Shown here: in pieces, positions 14,299 through 23,662 of the stretch
How positions within the stretch are numbered: position 1 is the stretch's first letter
Layout of the letters: every line of letters begins with the position of its first letter
Assembly: GCA_036583965.1 (NCBI GenBank)
Contig: JAZBQD010000028.1
Location: 2,046,001 to 2,110,000 of the forward strand
Source: Prunella strophiata
Lineage: Eukaryota; Chordata; Aves; Passeriformes; Prunellidae
DNA length: 64,000 bases
Direction: 5' to 3'
The notes under the pieces: generated by a model
Seen by the model: the letters and a program-made list of their open reading frames with translations, nothing else
Databases searched by the model: none
What the model was told of the DNA's origin: nothing
Position numbers and translations under genes: made by a program

Positions 14299-15979
14299 TT
14301 TACTTGCTGACTGGAGGGTGTGTACCTGTGCATCTTAACACAGACCCTTACAGTCACTTTCTTCATTGCCACATATCCTGAAGGAGCAGTTCTGTTTTCA
14401 GGAAGAAAATGTCTTATTACCTGTGTTTGCCTCACATTTAAGTGCAGCAAACTGTCTTGATCAAACATAATCAGTTGCAACTAGACCAAATTTGAGGCTA
14501 AAGGAATGTTTATTTTAAAACACTGATCAACAAAAGAGAGAGTCATCTACTACTAAGATTTGTACAAGATTTAGGATCTTCTAGGACATCCTCTGGTGAC
14601 TGCAAATATGCAGAGATGTGCATATACAAATACCTGCTGGCTCAAGTTCAGTGCTCTATTTAATGTTTTTTTTTTTTTTCATTTTTGGTGTTGATTTTGC
14701 TGATAAAGACCCTCCTTATCTGGTATGGAAGAAATACTTACATTAAATAAATAAAAAAGGAGTTAATTTTACATATGGTCTTTTGATCATGATCTTGAAT
14801 AGTGAGAGAGGTGAGAGTCCTGTGAGATATGTGTTCCTGTGCCAAGAGAGCATCTGTCCTCCTGTAATGCAGTAATTATGGGTCTTTACAGCTTGGATCT
14901 GCTTTCTTGGAGCACTGATAGTCTGTGGGCTGGGGATAGGGAACAGAAGAGGAAAAAGTCATTTGACTGCCTAACTTCAGGTACCCAAGTGAGGCTTGTG
15001 AGATAGGAGCAGTATAGGATATATGAGCCATTGGGGACTCAAATCTGAGGTCAGATTGACACATGCAGGAGCTGAGCTGCTTTTTATCTGCTATGAATTG
15101 CAAGTGAAAAATGTGAGATCAGTGATGAAAGAGTTGGGTATGAAAAGGTAAAACCCCTTATTACTTCTGACAAATCATACTCTGCTAGAAGTGTAAATGT
15201 CTATGGCAGCTATTCTACTGGTCTTTTCAAAGTTGGTAAGATCTTAAGCATAGTTATTAAAAGACATTTTCACTATACATTATTGGACTGAAGGGGCTGA
15301 AAACAACAATGTCAAAAAACTCAGATATTTCTGTGTTTCCAGGAGAGTGCATGAAAAATGACATCAATTATTCTTCATGTCCTTTGACACGAGACATCTC
15401 TATGTGTCACATGGGTGTAGCTGCATTACAAAAGGGCAAAGGCACAGCATTTTTCATTTGAGGACAGTTTTGCCAGATACTGACACTGGTGTTGGTGAAT
15501 CTCTAGGGTGAAATAAGGAGTTCTTCAGAACATCTTGGCTTTTACAAAAGGTTTGGATTGCTTGCAAGAGCAGAGGTGGTGAAGCCTCAAGAGTATTTTA
15601 TGTCATGCTTGGTGACAGTGGCTTGCCAGAGGACGAAATTTACCATAGACAGGCTGGAAAGAATGTGGATAATTTTTAATATGAATGAGAAATTTTTGTG
15701 AGGTGTGTATGTGAAATCTCTTCCAGAAATTTGTGAAACAGATGGAACACACAAACCAAAGGACTAAAAGGGCCATAAAGACATATACTCTTATCCCTGG
15801 TAGAAGATATGATAGGAAGTGCCTTCAATGCTTAAGGTTAACACAGTGGCATTGAGCTGAATTTGCATTCCTTTTCCTCACTTAAAATACAGTGTCCAAA
15901 ACAAGTAAAGGCTGCAACAGCTTGATCATAATTTACTTGTTACAGCCAACCTGTAGCTACTCTGCCTTGCACTGAGGCT

Positions 15980-16157
15980 AGAATCATAGAACCATGGAAT
16001 CATTAAGATTGGAAAAGACTTCCAAGATCATCAAATCCAAACACCTTGTCAACTAAACCATGGCATTTTGTGCCATAACCAGTTGTTTCTTGAAAACTTC
16101 CAGGGATGGTGACTCCACCACTTTCCTGGGCAGCTTGTTCCAGTGTTTAACAACCCC
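15980..16157 (-). mobile_element. CR1 LINE 3' fragment, reverse orientation
   Basis: Read on the minus strand this is a CR1 3' end. The plus strand begins with AGAATCATAGAACCATGG (complement of the octamer tail), then GACTTCCAAGATCATC and CTTCCAGGGATGGTGACTCC, and ends near CCAGTGTTTAACAACCCC. The match stops abruptly there, giving a ~180 bp 5'-truncated copy. It lies antisense in the PID1 intron. Confidence 0.9.
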
Positions 16158-19100
16158 AGAGGGGAGGGAATAAAGGTCCTGGCCTCAGTGTGGATAGGAT
16201 GACACTTGCTATAGGACATGCCACACTTGCACAAATAAGTAATTTTCCTGGACTGATGTTTGCTGCCAAGTGACTTCAAGAGTTTCAGAGGAAGAAAAAG
16301 CTTTATTTAGTCCGGGTGAACTTTTGCTGGTGGTCAGAGCTGTATTATCACAGATGTGGCTTTCAGCCTACACTGTGGCTTTGCCTGTCTTTGTCAATGA
16401 TCACTCTCTGGTCAGTAAAGCTGTGGTGTTGATGCTGTTCAGGCACTTCAGTGTGTTTCTGTACATGCAATGATAACTGCAACAACATCACTGCTACTTC
16501 TAATGTCTTCCTGTGCCCTTCACATCTCATTCTTATGATTATTAAAGATGAAATTCTGTGTTTTTTGGGATCTTTTTTTATGATACCTGCTGGCTTCACA
16601 CTGATGAGATATCAATGATTTAAATGGGAAAGACCGCCAGGGGGAATTTTTGCCTCAAAATAGCTTTCTTTTCCATCTGATAATGAAAGGAATGATCTGT
16701 TCTTTGACCTTTGGTTGGCAGACTTGGAAATTGAAAAGGAAGATGGTTGTACTGTACTAGCTTCACTGTAATGGTGTGGTCAGGGGTTTCTGAGCATTTA
16801 AACTAAGGTGAGTATGCTGTGAGATGTGTGGAGGCAGGAGCCAAAATGCAGGGAGCACTGCTTGTGGAGTAACCTTGTAACTCTGAGCTCAGGGAGAAGT
16901 TCCTTCCCGTGGGTCAAAGAGTGGAGGTGTCTTGCCAGCCCCTGTATCCCTGTTCTGTTTTAGCAGGGGACCATGCTGTGATGAAATGTTAGACATCTGT
17001 CTTCACCAAGAGCTGCAGTGATGCTACTCTTGTCAAATGCTTGTATCTCAACTAGGAAATAAAAAAGAGAATTCATTTTAAAAACCAAAAAAATAACAGC
17101 ACTAGTAGGTGTAGATGTTTCTATATAAGACACAGTGCAGGAGAAACTTTAAAGTTGATGCTTTGTTTATTCTTTCCTGTTAGCTCCTTATTGTAATGTC
17201 TAAGCACCTTATAAATATTTATGGTTGTGTCCTCAAAGGAAAAGGAGATTTATATAATGGAGGTTCCAAGTGATGTTAAAAGAAGCAACTTTCCAAAGGT
17301 TCCTACACAGTTATACCATGACAGAACTGGGACAGTAAATCAGACCAGTACATCCCATTTTGGTAAACAAGCCAGAATTCCATCCTTATTGCTAGTTACT
17401 TTTGCATTGGCTGCTTACAGAGTAATTCACTGCTTTTTCTTTTTCTTAAAATACAACTACTTTATTTTAGTGAAGTCCATTATTTTTTGTAGCTTCACTC
17501 TTAAGCAGGCCACACACATGGATTGATGGCCAACAGGGGGTTGCAGTTAGCTGCTGCAGAGGAACAGAGGAGAACATTAAATTCAATTTATGCTGCTGTG
17601 TGACAGCTTTCTCTGATTTTGCTCCTTGGCTGCTGAAGGTGTCTGAGCATCACTTGGGAGTTGCCCATGCTCAGAAGCTGATGCTGTGTGCTGGGGTGAA
17701 TTTGCAGCACAGAGCTCAGCCACACTGACTGCCTGGGATGGAGCTGTCTTTGCTTTCCTTCCCTCTCCCCATCCTCTTGCTGCTGCTCAGGGCAGCTCAC
17801 GAGCTGGCAGCAGCTTCCATCTTTAGGACCAGCCAGTAGTGAAACAATTCCCTTGCATCCCCTCTTGTGCACTCATGAGAGGTGCTGGTTTCTGTGGTCT
17901 CCAGGTGACACTGGGCTTCTCCAAACAGCAACTGGAGGGGCAAAATGTTGCTGTGGTTGGCAGCTCTCTCCTGCAGCCAGGGATTCAAAGCTGTATTTGG
18001 GCAGTGGCAAAGTGCATGAGCAAGAGGCTATTTTGCTGTTCCTCGGGGTTTAAAGTCTTTGTGCAAATCTCTTTGAAGCTAGTGAAGGACTTCTGATGCT
18101 GCAATGGGCTTTGAATTTGACCCCAAGTGGCAGTTTAAAGTGTTTGTCTTTTGTTAGCTGGCTTATGATTATGAAGCAGTGCTGAGCAAACCTTTGGAGA
18201 ATATATTGAATGTGCAAATTTGCACAATGATCTTGCTCCATTCAAAGCAATCTGACTTTGGATATATGTTGAAATACCCCCCAGTATGCTGTAGACACAT
18301 TCCTCTTTGGTCCTGGATGTGCTGTTTGTATGTGTTTAGTTGGCACTGTGAACTCTGAGGTTTTCTTTCAAGTTTTTCTACAGTACTTTAGGGAACTCAA
18401 CTCTCATCACTAATAAAATAAAATAAGGAAAAACACTGGTAGGTCTTGCCTTGTTAACTGTTCTAGCTGTTGTGTTCCCACTGTTCCAAAAAAAATACAA
18501 AGCTTTATAAGATTCCACATATTCCCAGTACAAATCATGAATATTTATAGGCAAAGAATAAGACTTCCCATTTTGAAATGTCAGTGCTATGAAATTGCTT
18601 TTTTGGCAAGCATGATTATGCCACACAGACTTCCAATAAAGTTTTGTAAGCTTTTTTCTTAATTATGGCTTAATTTAGGCCTCTGAGTTTAACAAAACAT
18701 GTGAAACTTGCAGCAAAATATTTTTCTTGTGAAAAATTTTGCTTGCATGGTTTAAAAATCCTGCATTTCTTGTGTTTATGATGTTTTAAATGTGCCTAAA
18801 TGTGGAAATTCCATGTTTTTTCTTTACATTTCTTAACACAGTTGCAACATAAAAATAACCTATACTGTGTGTTTAATGCAGAATTTTGAAGAAATTAGTG
18901 TGAAAAGTGCATGTGATTACTTTTTTCCTCCAAATGCCTTGAGTAAAATGTAGAGGAGGTTATAGAACATCAAGCAAGGGGTAAAAGATTCTGTCTCAAG
19001 CAGTTACTGCTGCAAGAGATAAATGAAGAACAATTTTACTTTCATATAGTTGTTCTTAAATGCACCATCCTGACAACAGCAATAAATAGAATAATCTACA

Positions 19101-20080
19101 TAATTGCATTTATGTGGCATTGACCTGTCTTTCCTAGAGAAAATCCCTTTTCCCAGATAAAATAATCTTCCATTCAGCTGTAAGTGGAAGGAAGCCTCAT
19201 TAGTAGCTGCACAGATTTAGGGGAATGTTTCTGCACAGGCTTAATACAGAATTTTGATGTGGACCTCCTGGTGAATTTGATATTTGGTGAACAAATTTCT
19301 GTAAAGGCACTAAAACCACCTTGCTTTCCTGTGCTGATTGCCTGACAGGGTATTTACTCAAAAGGACTAGACAGGAAAGCAGAGAGATTATATGATTAAA
19401 CTTAGGTAGATTTATTACTAGATTTTTTAACAGCATATTTTCTTAAATTGATGTAATAAATATTTCAGCCCTGCTCAGAGATAAAGTTTTGAATGGCTTT
19501 GAGCTGTTCCTGGCTTAATACTTAAGCAGAAGTAGCTGAAGTGGTGGAAAATCAGGATCATTTTGGAAAAGAAACATTCAAACAGTTTAAAATCCTCTAC
19601 TGGTGATCATGCTTTTCTGACCCCTTGCAGCCTTGCATTAGCAAACTGAGAATATCTCTATCTCCCTAATACTAATGTTTGAAATATGATACAGATAAAT
19701 CATTTGAGTAAAGTATGAAGGAAAAAAAAGAGGTGGTTTGCATCAAAACTACCTGGGACCTGCTCCAATGGCACTTGCACTCGCTGAGATGAGCTTAGGG
19801 GTATGGGCTCTAAAGCTGGGCTTTCTAGGGGAGGTGAAGAAAGTGGAATGCCTTGAAACTCAGAAACCTGGGCATTTTTAATCTCTGGGTTTGAATGGTG
19901 AAGTCAGCATTTGCAAAAGCAAATATTTGGAAAGCAGTTTGAAAACTGTTTTACTGAAAATGATGCGGAAATCAGGGGAGTTTGTGAGGGGAGGCTGTGT
20001 GCTTTTATTTCCCCAACGAAACTCCCTGGGATGGCAGAAAGTACCACCAGAGTCTGCTTGCTGTGTTTTCACCTATCTTT

Positions 20081-20094
20081 GTTCTTCTTTGCAG
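20081..20094 (+). promoter_or_regulatory. PID1: 3' splice acceptor of the PID1 terminal exon
   Basis: A pyrimidine-rich stretch (GTTCTTCTTTGCAG) ends in CAG and is followed by GTTACATATTTGGG, where the conserved Val-Thr-Tyr-Leu-Gly of PID1 begins. The reading frame enters the exon with a complete codon (GTT), so the preceding intron is most simply phase 0. Confidence 0.93.
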
Positions 20095-20571
20095 GTTACA
20101 TATTTGGGTAAGGTTTCCACAACAGGGATGCAATTTTTGTCAGGCTGCACAGAAAAACCAGTCATTGAATTGTGGAAGAAGCACACGCTCACCAGGGAGG
20201 ATGTTTACCCAGCTAATGCCCTTCTGGAAATTCGCCCTTTCCAAGTCTGGCTGCATCATCTGGACCTCAAAGGTGAGGCGACAGTGCACATGGATACCTT
20301 TCAGGTAGCACGTATAGCCTACTGCACTGCTGACCACAACGTCAGCCCAAACATCTTCGCTTGGGTCTATCGGGAGATCAACGATGACCTGTCCTACCAG
20401 ATGGACTGCCACGCTGTGGAGTGTGAGAGCAAGCTGGAGGCCAAGAAGCTGGCCCATGCCATGATGGAGGCCTTTAAGAAGACTTTTCACAGCATGAAAA
20501 GTGATGGCCGGATCCACAGGAACAGCTCATCGGAGGAAGTATCTCATGAATTTGAATCTGATGATGGCTGA
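20095..20571 (+). CDS. PID1: PID1, terminal coding exon (phosphotyrosine interaction domain; C-terminal 158 residues)
   Basis: The exon encodes 158 residues ending at TGA (20569-20571) and matches the vertebrate PID1 (NYGGF4) C-terminal part almost throughout. It holds most of the PTB/PID domain: VTYLGKV opens the first strand (exon residues 1-7), followed by the FQVWLHHLD strand (49-57), the family signature HMDTFQVARIAYCTAD (65-80), NIFAWVYRE (86-94), and the C-terminal helix rich in Lys/Ala/Met (112-131). An acidic Ser-rich tail follows (SSSEEV and ESDDG). PID1 is known as a cytoplasmic adaptor that binds the LRP1 tail and dampens insulin/IGF signalling in adipocytes and muscle. The ~90 N-terminal residues are encoded in exons outside the window. 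The start is the acceptor, not an ATG. No frameshift or internal stop is seen, so the gene looks functional. Confidence 0.97.
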   Translation, partial: VTYLGKVSTTGMQFLSGCTEKPVIELWKKHTLTREDVYPANALLEIRPFQVWLHHLDLKGEATVHMDTFQVARIAYCTADHNVSPNIFAWVYREINDDLSYQMDCHAVECESKLEAKKLAHAMMEAFKKTFHSMKSDGRIHRNSSSEEVSHEFESDDG

Positions 20572-21678
20572 CTGAACTCATTCACCGTTCAGCAAAGGCA
20601 GAAATGGCTTAGGGAATGAGAGCTGATAGATGAATAAGCAACAATTGAAACTGGGTAATGAAAGGACTGCCAAACACTTGTCTGACCAGCTTTTTAAATC
20701 AGAAGAGCAATTTGGTACCTACAGATATGCATCATTAAAGTAATTACGTTGCATTGAAATCTGCTGCTGTTGTAAAAGTGAGAAAAAGGTCTCCCTCCCC
20801 CTCCTCACTCTTCCACCCCTGTCCTTTTCTTGTCTCTGTAGTTCAGGTACATACCATGAAATACAGTCATTCCTGTTTGTCTTACGAGACTGGTCAGGCA
20901 ATTTTGTTAGCTGCTTCTCTGGCATTCCTAGCTGCGGGCTGATGCTGATGCACAAGAGCAGGTAGGCCTGGAAAGCCCTAATGGTTCCCGAAGAATCTTT
21001 CCCCATGATGCATCACACAGATCCCTTAACCCTACGTAGGCTAAGACAGCCATACACAGCCTTTTAGACTAATGGCCTGGCATTCTGCAGTTAATTCACA
21101 TTTCACAGATAAAAAATGAAAGATGCTTGTATGTACACATTATATCATATGCTATCCTTTATTTTATTCATTGTACCTATTTTCTTAAATATACTGGCTG
21201 CCACGTCTTTCACCCAACACCAGTAGTTGCAGTTTCAGACTATGTACTGCAGGATACCAAAAAGGGGTGGGCAGAAATACTCCCTGGTGGCTGGTGGTTC
21301 AGCAAGTCAGCCCTGCTGTCTGTGCATTATCCTACCCTAGTGCTCCACAGGAGGGGGCCCACTGGGAAGAGCTGAGGGACGCTTGGGTGTGTCAGTGTTA
21401 GAACTGTGACTTCTCATCAACCTCAGGTGTGACGAGCCCCGAGCACGGGGGGCACAGCTCTGTGTCCCCCTTTCTGCATTGCTGGTCAAGCGACCCTGGT
21501 GGGATGGAGCTGGCAGTGTCTCACCACACAGGGCTGCCTCGCTGTAAAGATCAAAGGAAAATGGTCCCTTAGGAGTCAGGTTTGAACATCTGTTCTGGTT
21601 GAGAACCTCATGTTAAGATTCCCGTATCTTTCCTTGTTCACAGATATACAGTCATGCCTTTCTTAAATGCAGATGTTT

Positions 21679-21695
21679 AATAAAACTCAAATAAA
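21679..21695 (+). terminator. PID1: Proximal polyadenylation signals of PID1 (two AATAAA)
   Basis: Two AATAAA hexamers lie 11 bases apart (21679-21684 and 21690-21695), followed within ~25 bases by a T-rich stretch. Use of this site would give a 3' UTR of about 1.1 kb. Whether it is used cannot be seen from the sequence. Confidence 0.6.
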
Positions 21696-22038
21696 GGAAA
21701 ATCTTGTTTCACTTGATATTTTTTAAGGCTGAGAGCAGATCAATAGTTTGCAAGTACTGCTGCTCCTTTGTACAATTTTGTTTGTAATTATGGTAATGTT
21801 AGGGGCACTAGGGCACCTTACAGAAGCCTTAAAAGAAAGCTAATCCAAGCAGATAGCTCTGTGTCTGTGTTTTGTGTCTCTGTGTTTGTATGTGAGAGTG
21901 TATGTGCGAGTCCAGTGGTAAAGCATGTAGACTGAGCATGGAGATGTATTGAGGAGGGCCCACACCTCTTGAAAATATGCTTGTTGCTTTACAATGTATG
22001 TAAACTGTTCTCCAGCATAAATGCATTCATACTTTAAT

Positions 22039-22044
22039 AATAAA
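22039..22044 (+). terminator. PID1: Distal polyadenylation signal of PID1
   Basis: An AATAAA at 22039-22044 overlaps an AATAAT. A G/T-rich stretch (TTTTGTGTGTGTGGG, about 22102-22117) follows ~60 bases later, the usual place for a downstream cleavage element. This is the best candidate for the main transcript end. Confidence 0.7.
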
Positions 22045-22065
22045 AAAGTTTTGAGTTAAACCTTG

Positions 22066-23282
22066 CTAGTTTTAAGCTGTCTTTCCAATGTAAACTTTAT
22101 GGTTTTGTGTGTGTGGGTTCTGTGTTTATTTCATTTAGTGGAATGAAATTGTTAATTTATTTCCATTTAATTATTGCATCGGTCTTCCTGAGAATTGCTG
22201 TTAACATTTTAATATTATTTTATTTTCAATATTTAGGTTAATTATTGCTGTGAGGTTTGGTTTTGGGGGGGTATTGTGTCTTGGTTGGTTGGTTGTTGGG
22301 TTTTTTTGTGCTTTTTTTTGGTTGGTTGGTTGGTTTTGATTATTTTGGGTTGTTTTGGGTTTTTTGTTTGGTTGGTTGGGGGGTTGGTTTTTTTGGTTGG
22401 TTTTTTTTTTTACTTTATGGAGTGGGGACATGATTTATAATTTTTGCTTAGCAGGAGGTGGCAAAGATACCCCCCTCCCAACCTGAGCAGTTTAAATGAG
22501 CTCTGCTGAGTGGGAGCAGTATTGCCTTGCTTACAGAAATCACAGCATGGTTCAGGTAGGGTGGGGAATACACCGTCAGGCTGACAGCTTCCAGTTTTTC
22601 TCTGAATCTTTGGATGACCCAGTGTTTCCAAATACAGATCTAAAGAATGATTTCTCTTTTTCTTCCCACAATGTGTACTTGGAAGTCAGGACTCATGTAT
22701 GGGCTATATGCTGGTCAAAAAAAACATCAAAAAACCACAAACCAAAACAATGTGCTGTGTATATAGTTGCCTTTTTGATCAAAGGCAGAATTAGGCAAAA
22801 TTTCATTCAATTTTTAACAAATTGTTTTCTTTTGCTCAGAGCTGTAGTCATATGTTAGTTTCCTGACTTGTTTGCATGCTTGGCCACCAAAGCTGCTATG
22901 AATGGGTGCATGGAATCCCTCATTCCATCCTCTCCCCCAGATGTCCCTGCTGACAGCAGAGGGCTTTGTGTGTGAGCCCCAGCCCTTAGCCAAGGGCTGC
23001 TGGAGTGTGGCAGGGGCAGGAGATTCCCAGCCCACCTCACACAGCAGCTGAGGTGCCTTCCTGCCAGCCCTATGGAGAACCAAAGTGGGTGGTTTGAGTT
23101 TGGGATTTCCATTTCTGGAGCAAATACTGTGGAGAGTGGGATGTCTTCCTGCCATGGGGTGGGTGTGATCTTCCTGGCTGACAGAGTCTTCCCTTCCCAC
23201 CCTCCAGTCCAGGCCAGAGCACAACTACACAGCAATGTTTTTAGCAGTGGTGTGGCAGCAGCACTGGGGCAGTGACTGTCCC
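22066..23282. other. Intergenic DNA downstream of PID1
   Basis: No gene is supported here. The stretch contains the G/T-rich low-complexity tract at 22254-22411 and an A/C tract at 22716-22750. The part from 22,860 to 23,280 is GC-richer with overlapping short open frames on both strands, none resembling a known protein. Confidence 0.7.
22254..22411. repeat. G/T-rich low-complexity tract with TTGG/GGTT repeats
   Basis: About 160 bases consist almost wholly of G and T, built from runs of GGTT (e.g. near 22281-22294 and 22319-22334), a G7 run near 22265 and several T runs of 7-11. The minus strand is correspondingly A/C only. It begins ~200 bases after the PID1 transcript end. No transposon body is visible next to it. 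Confidence 0.9.
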
Positions 23283-23662
23283 CCAGTGCTGGGCCCTGGT
23301 GAGGCTGCACCTCGAGTGTGTTGTGTCCAATTTTGGGTGATATACAACATTGAGGTGCTGGAGTATGTCCAGAGAGAGGCAGTGGAGCTGGGAAGGGTCT
23401 GGAGCACAAATCTGGTGAGGAGCAGCTGAGGGAGCTGGAGAGAGGAGGCTCAGGGAGATCTCACTGGTTTTTACAACTTGCCTGACAACTCCCCTGCCCA
23501 GGGAAGTGGTGGAGTCACCATCCCTGGAAGTATTTAAAAGCTGTGTAGGTGTGGGGCTTAAGGACATGGTTTAGTGGTGGGCTTGGCAGTGCTGGGTTAA
23601 CATTTGGGCTTGATAGTCTGAAAGATCTTTTCCAACCTAAACAATTCTATGATTCTATGATA
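23283..23662 (+). mobile_element. CR1 LINE fragment with ORF2 C-terminal remnant and internal deletion
   Basis: The first ~140 bases correspond to the end of CR1 ORF2, the reverse-transcriptase-encoding frame: the translated remnant includes CVQFW, then IEVLEYVQREAVELG and later WSTNLV, resembling the family's VQFW...IEVLERVQRRATKL block. After the rearranged GGAGGCTCAGGGAGATCTCA segment (23447-23462) the sequence jumps to the 3' UTR block (GGGAAGTGGTGGAGTCACC) and ends in ATTCTATGATTCTATGA. The part normally between these blocks is missing. It is a dead, truncated copy; the open frames over it on either strand are remnants or shadows. Confidence 0.92.

Larger units (their letters stand above)
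1..20094 (+). other. PID1: PID1 intron upstream of the terminal exon (partial, runs off the window start)
   Basis: This stretch ends in a clean 3' splice acceptor at 20091-20094 that joins the last PID1 coding exon, so I read it as intron. The other PID1 exons should encode the roughly 90 N-terminal residues of the protein. I looked for frames resembling that N-terminal part and found none, so they should lie before position 1; vertebrate PID1 introns are known to be very long. Contents: a 31-base poly-T run at 2502-2532, an A/C-only tract near 4033-4059, a 22-bp tandem duplication at 5308-5351, and CR1 fragments at 14086-14298 (+) and 15980-16157 (-). The open frames inside are short and scattered over all six frames, and none resembles a known protein. 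I see nothing else supportable in 2533-14085, 14299-15979 or 16158-19890. The intron call is inference from the acceptor and known gene structure. Confidence 0.8.
20572..22060 (+). other. PID1: PID1 3' untranslated region (end approximate)
   Basis: After the stop codon about 1.5 kb of noncoding sequence runs to the distal poly(A) signal at 22039-22044; the cleavage point near 22060 is estimated from the usual 15-25 base spacing. It contains a (GT)-rich patch around 21860-21911 and a proximal poly(A) cluster at 21679-21695. Short open frames here have no recognisable content. A 3' UTR of this size is plausible for vertebrate PID1, but the exact end needs transcript data. Confidence 0.75.

Noticed and set aside
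1..20094. Earlier PID1 exons in the window
   Set aside because: I looked for frames matching the PID1 N-terminal part and found none next to plausible splice sites. Known PID1 introns are long enough to place them outside.
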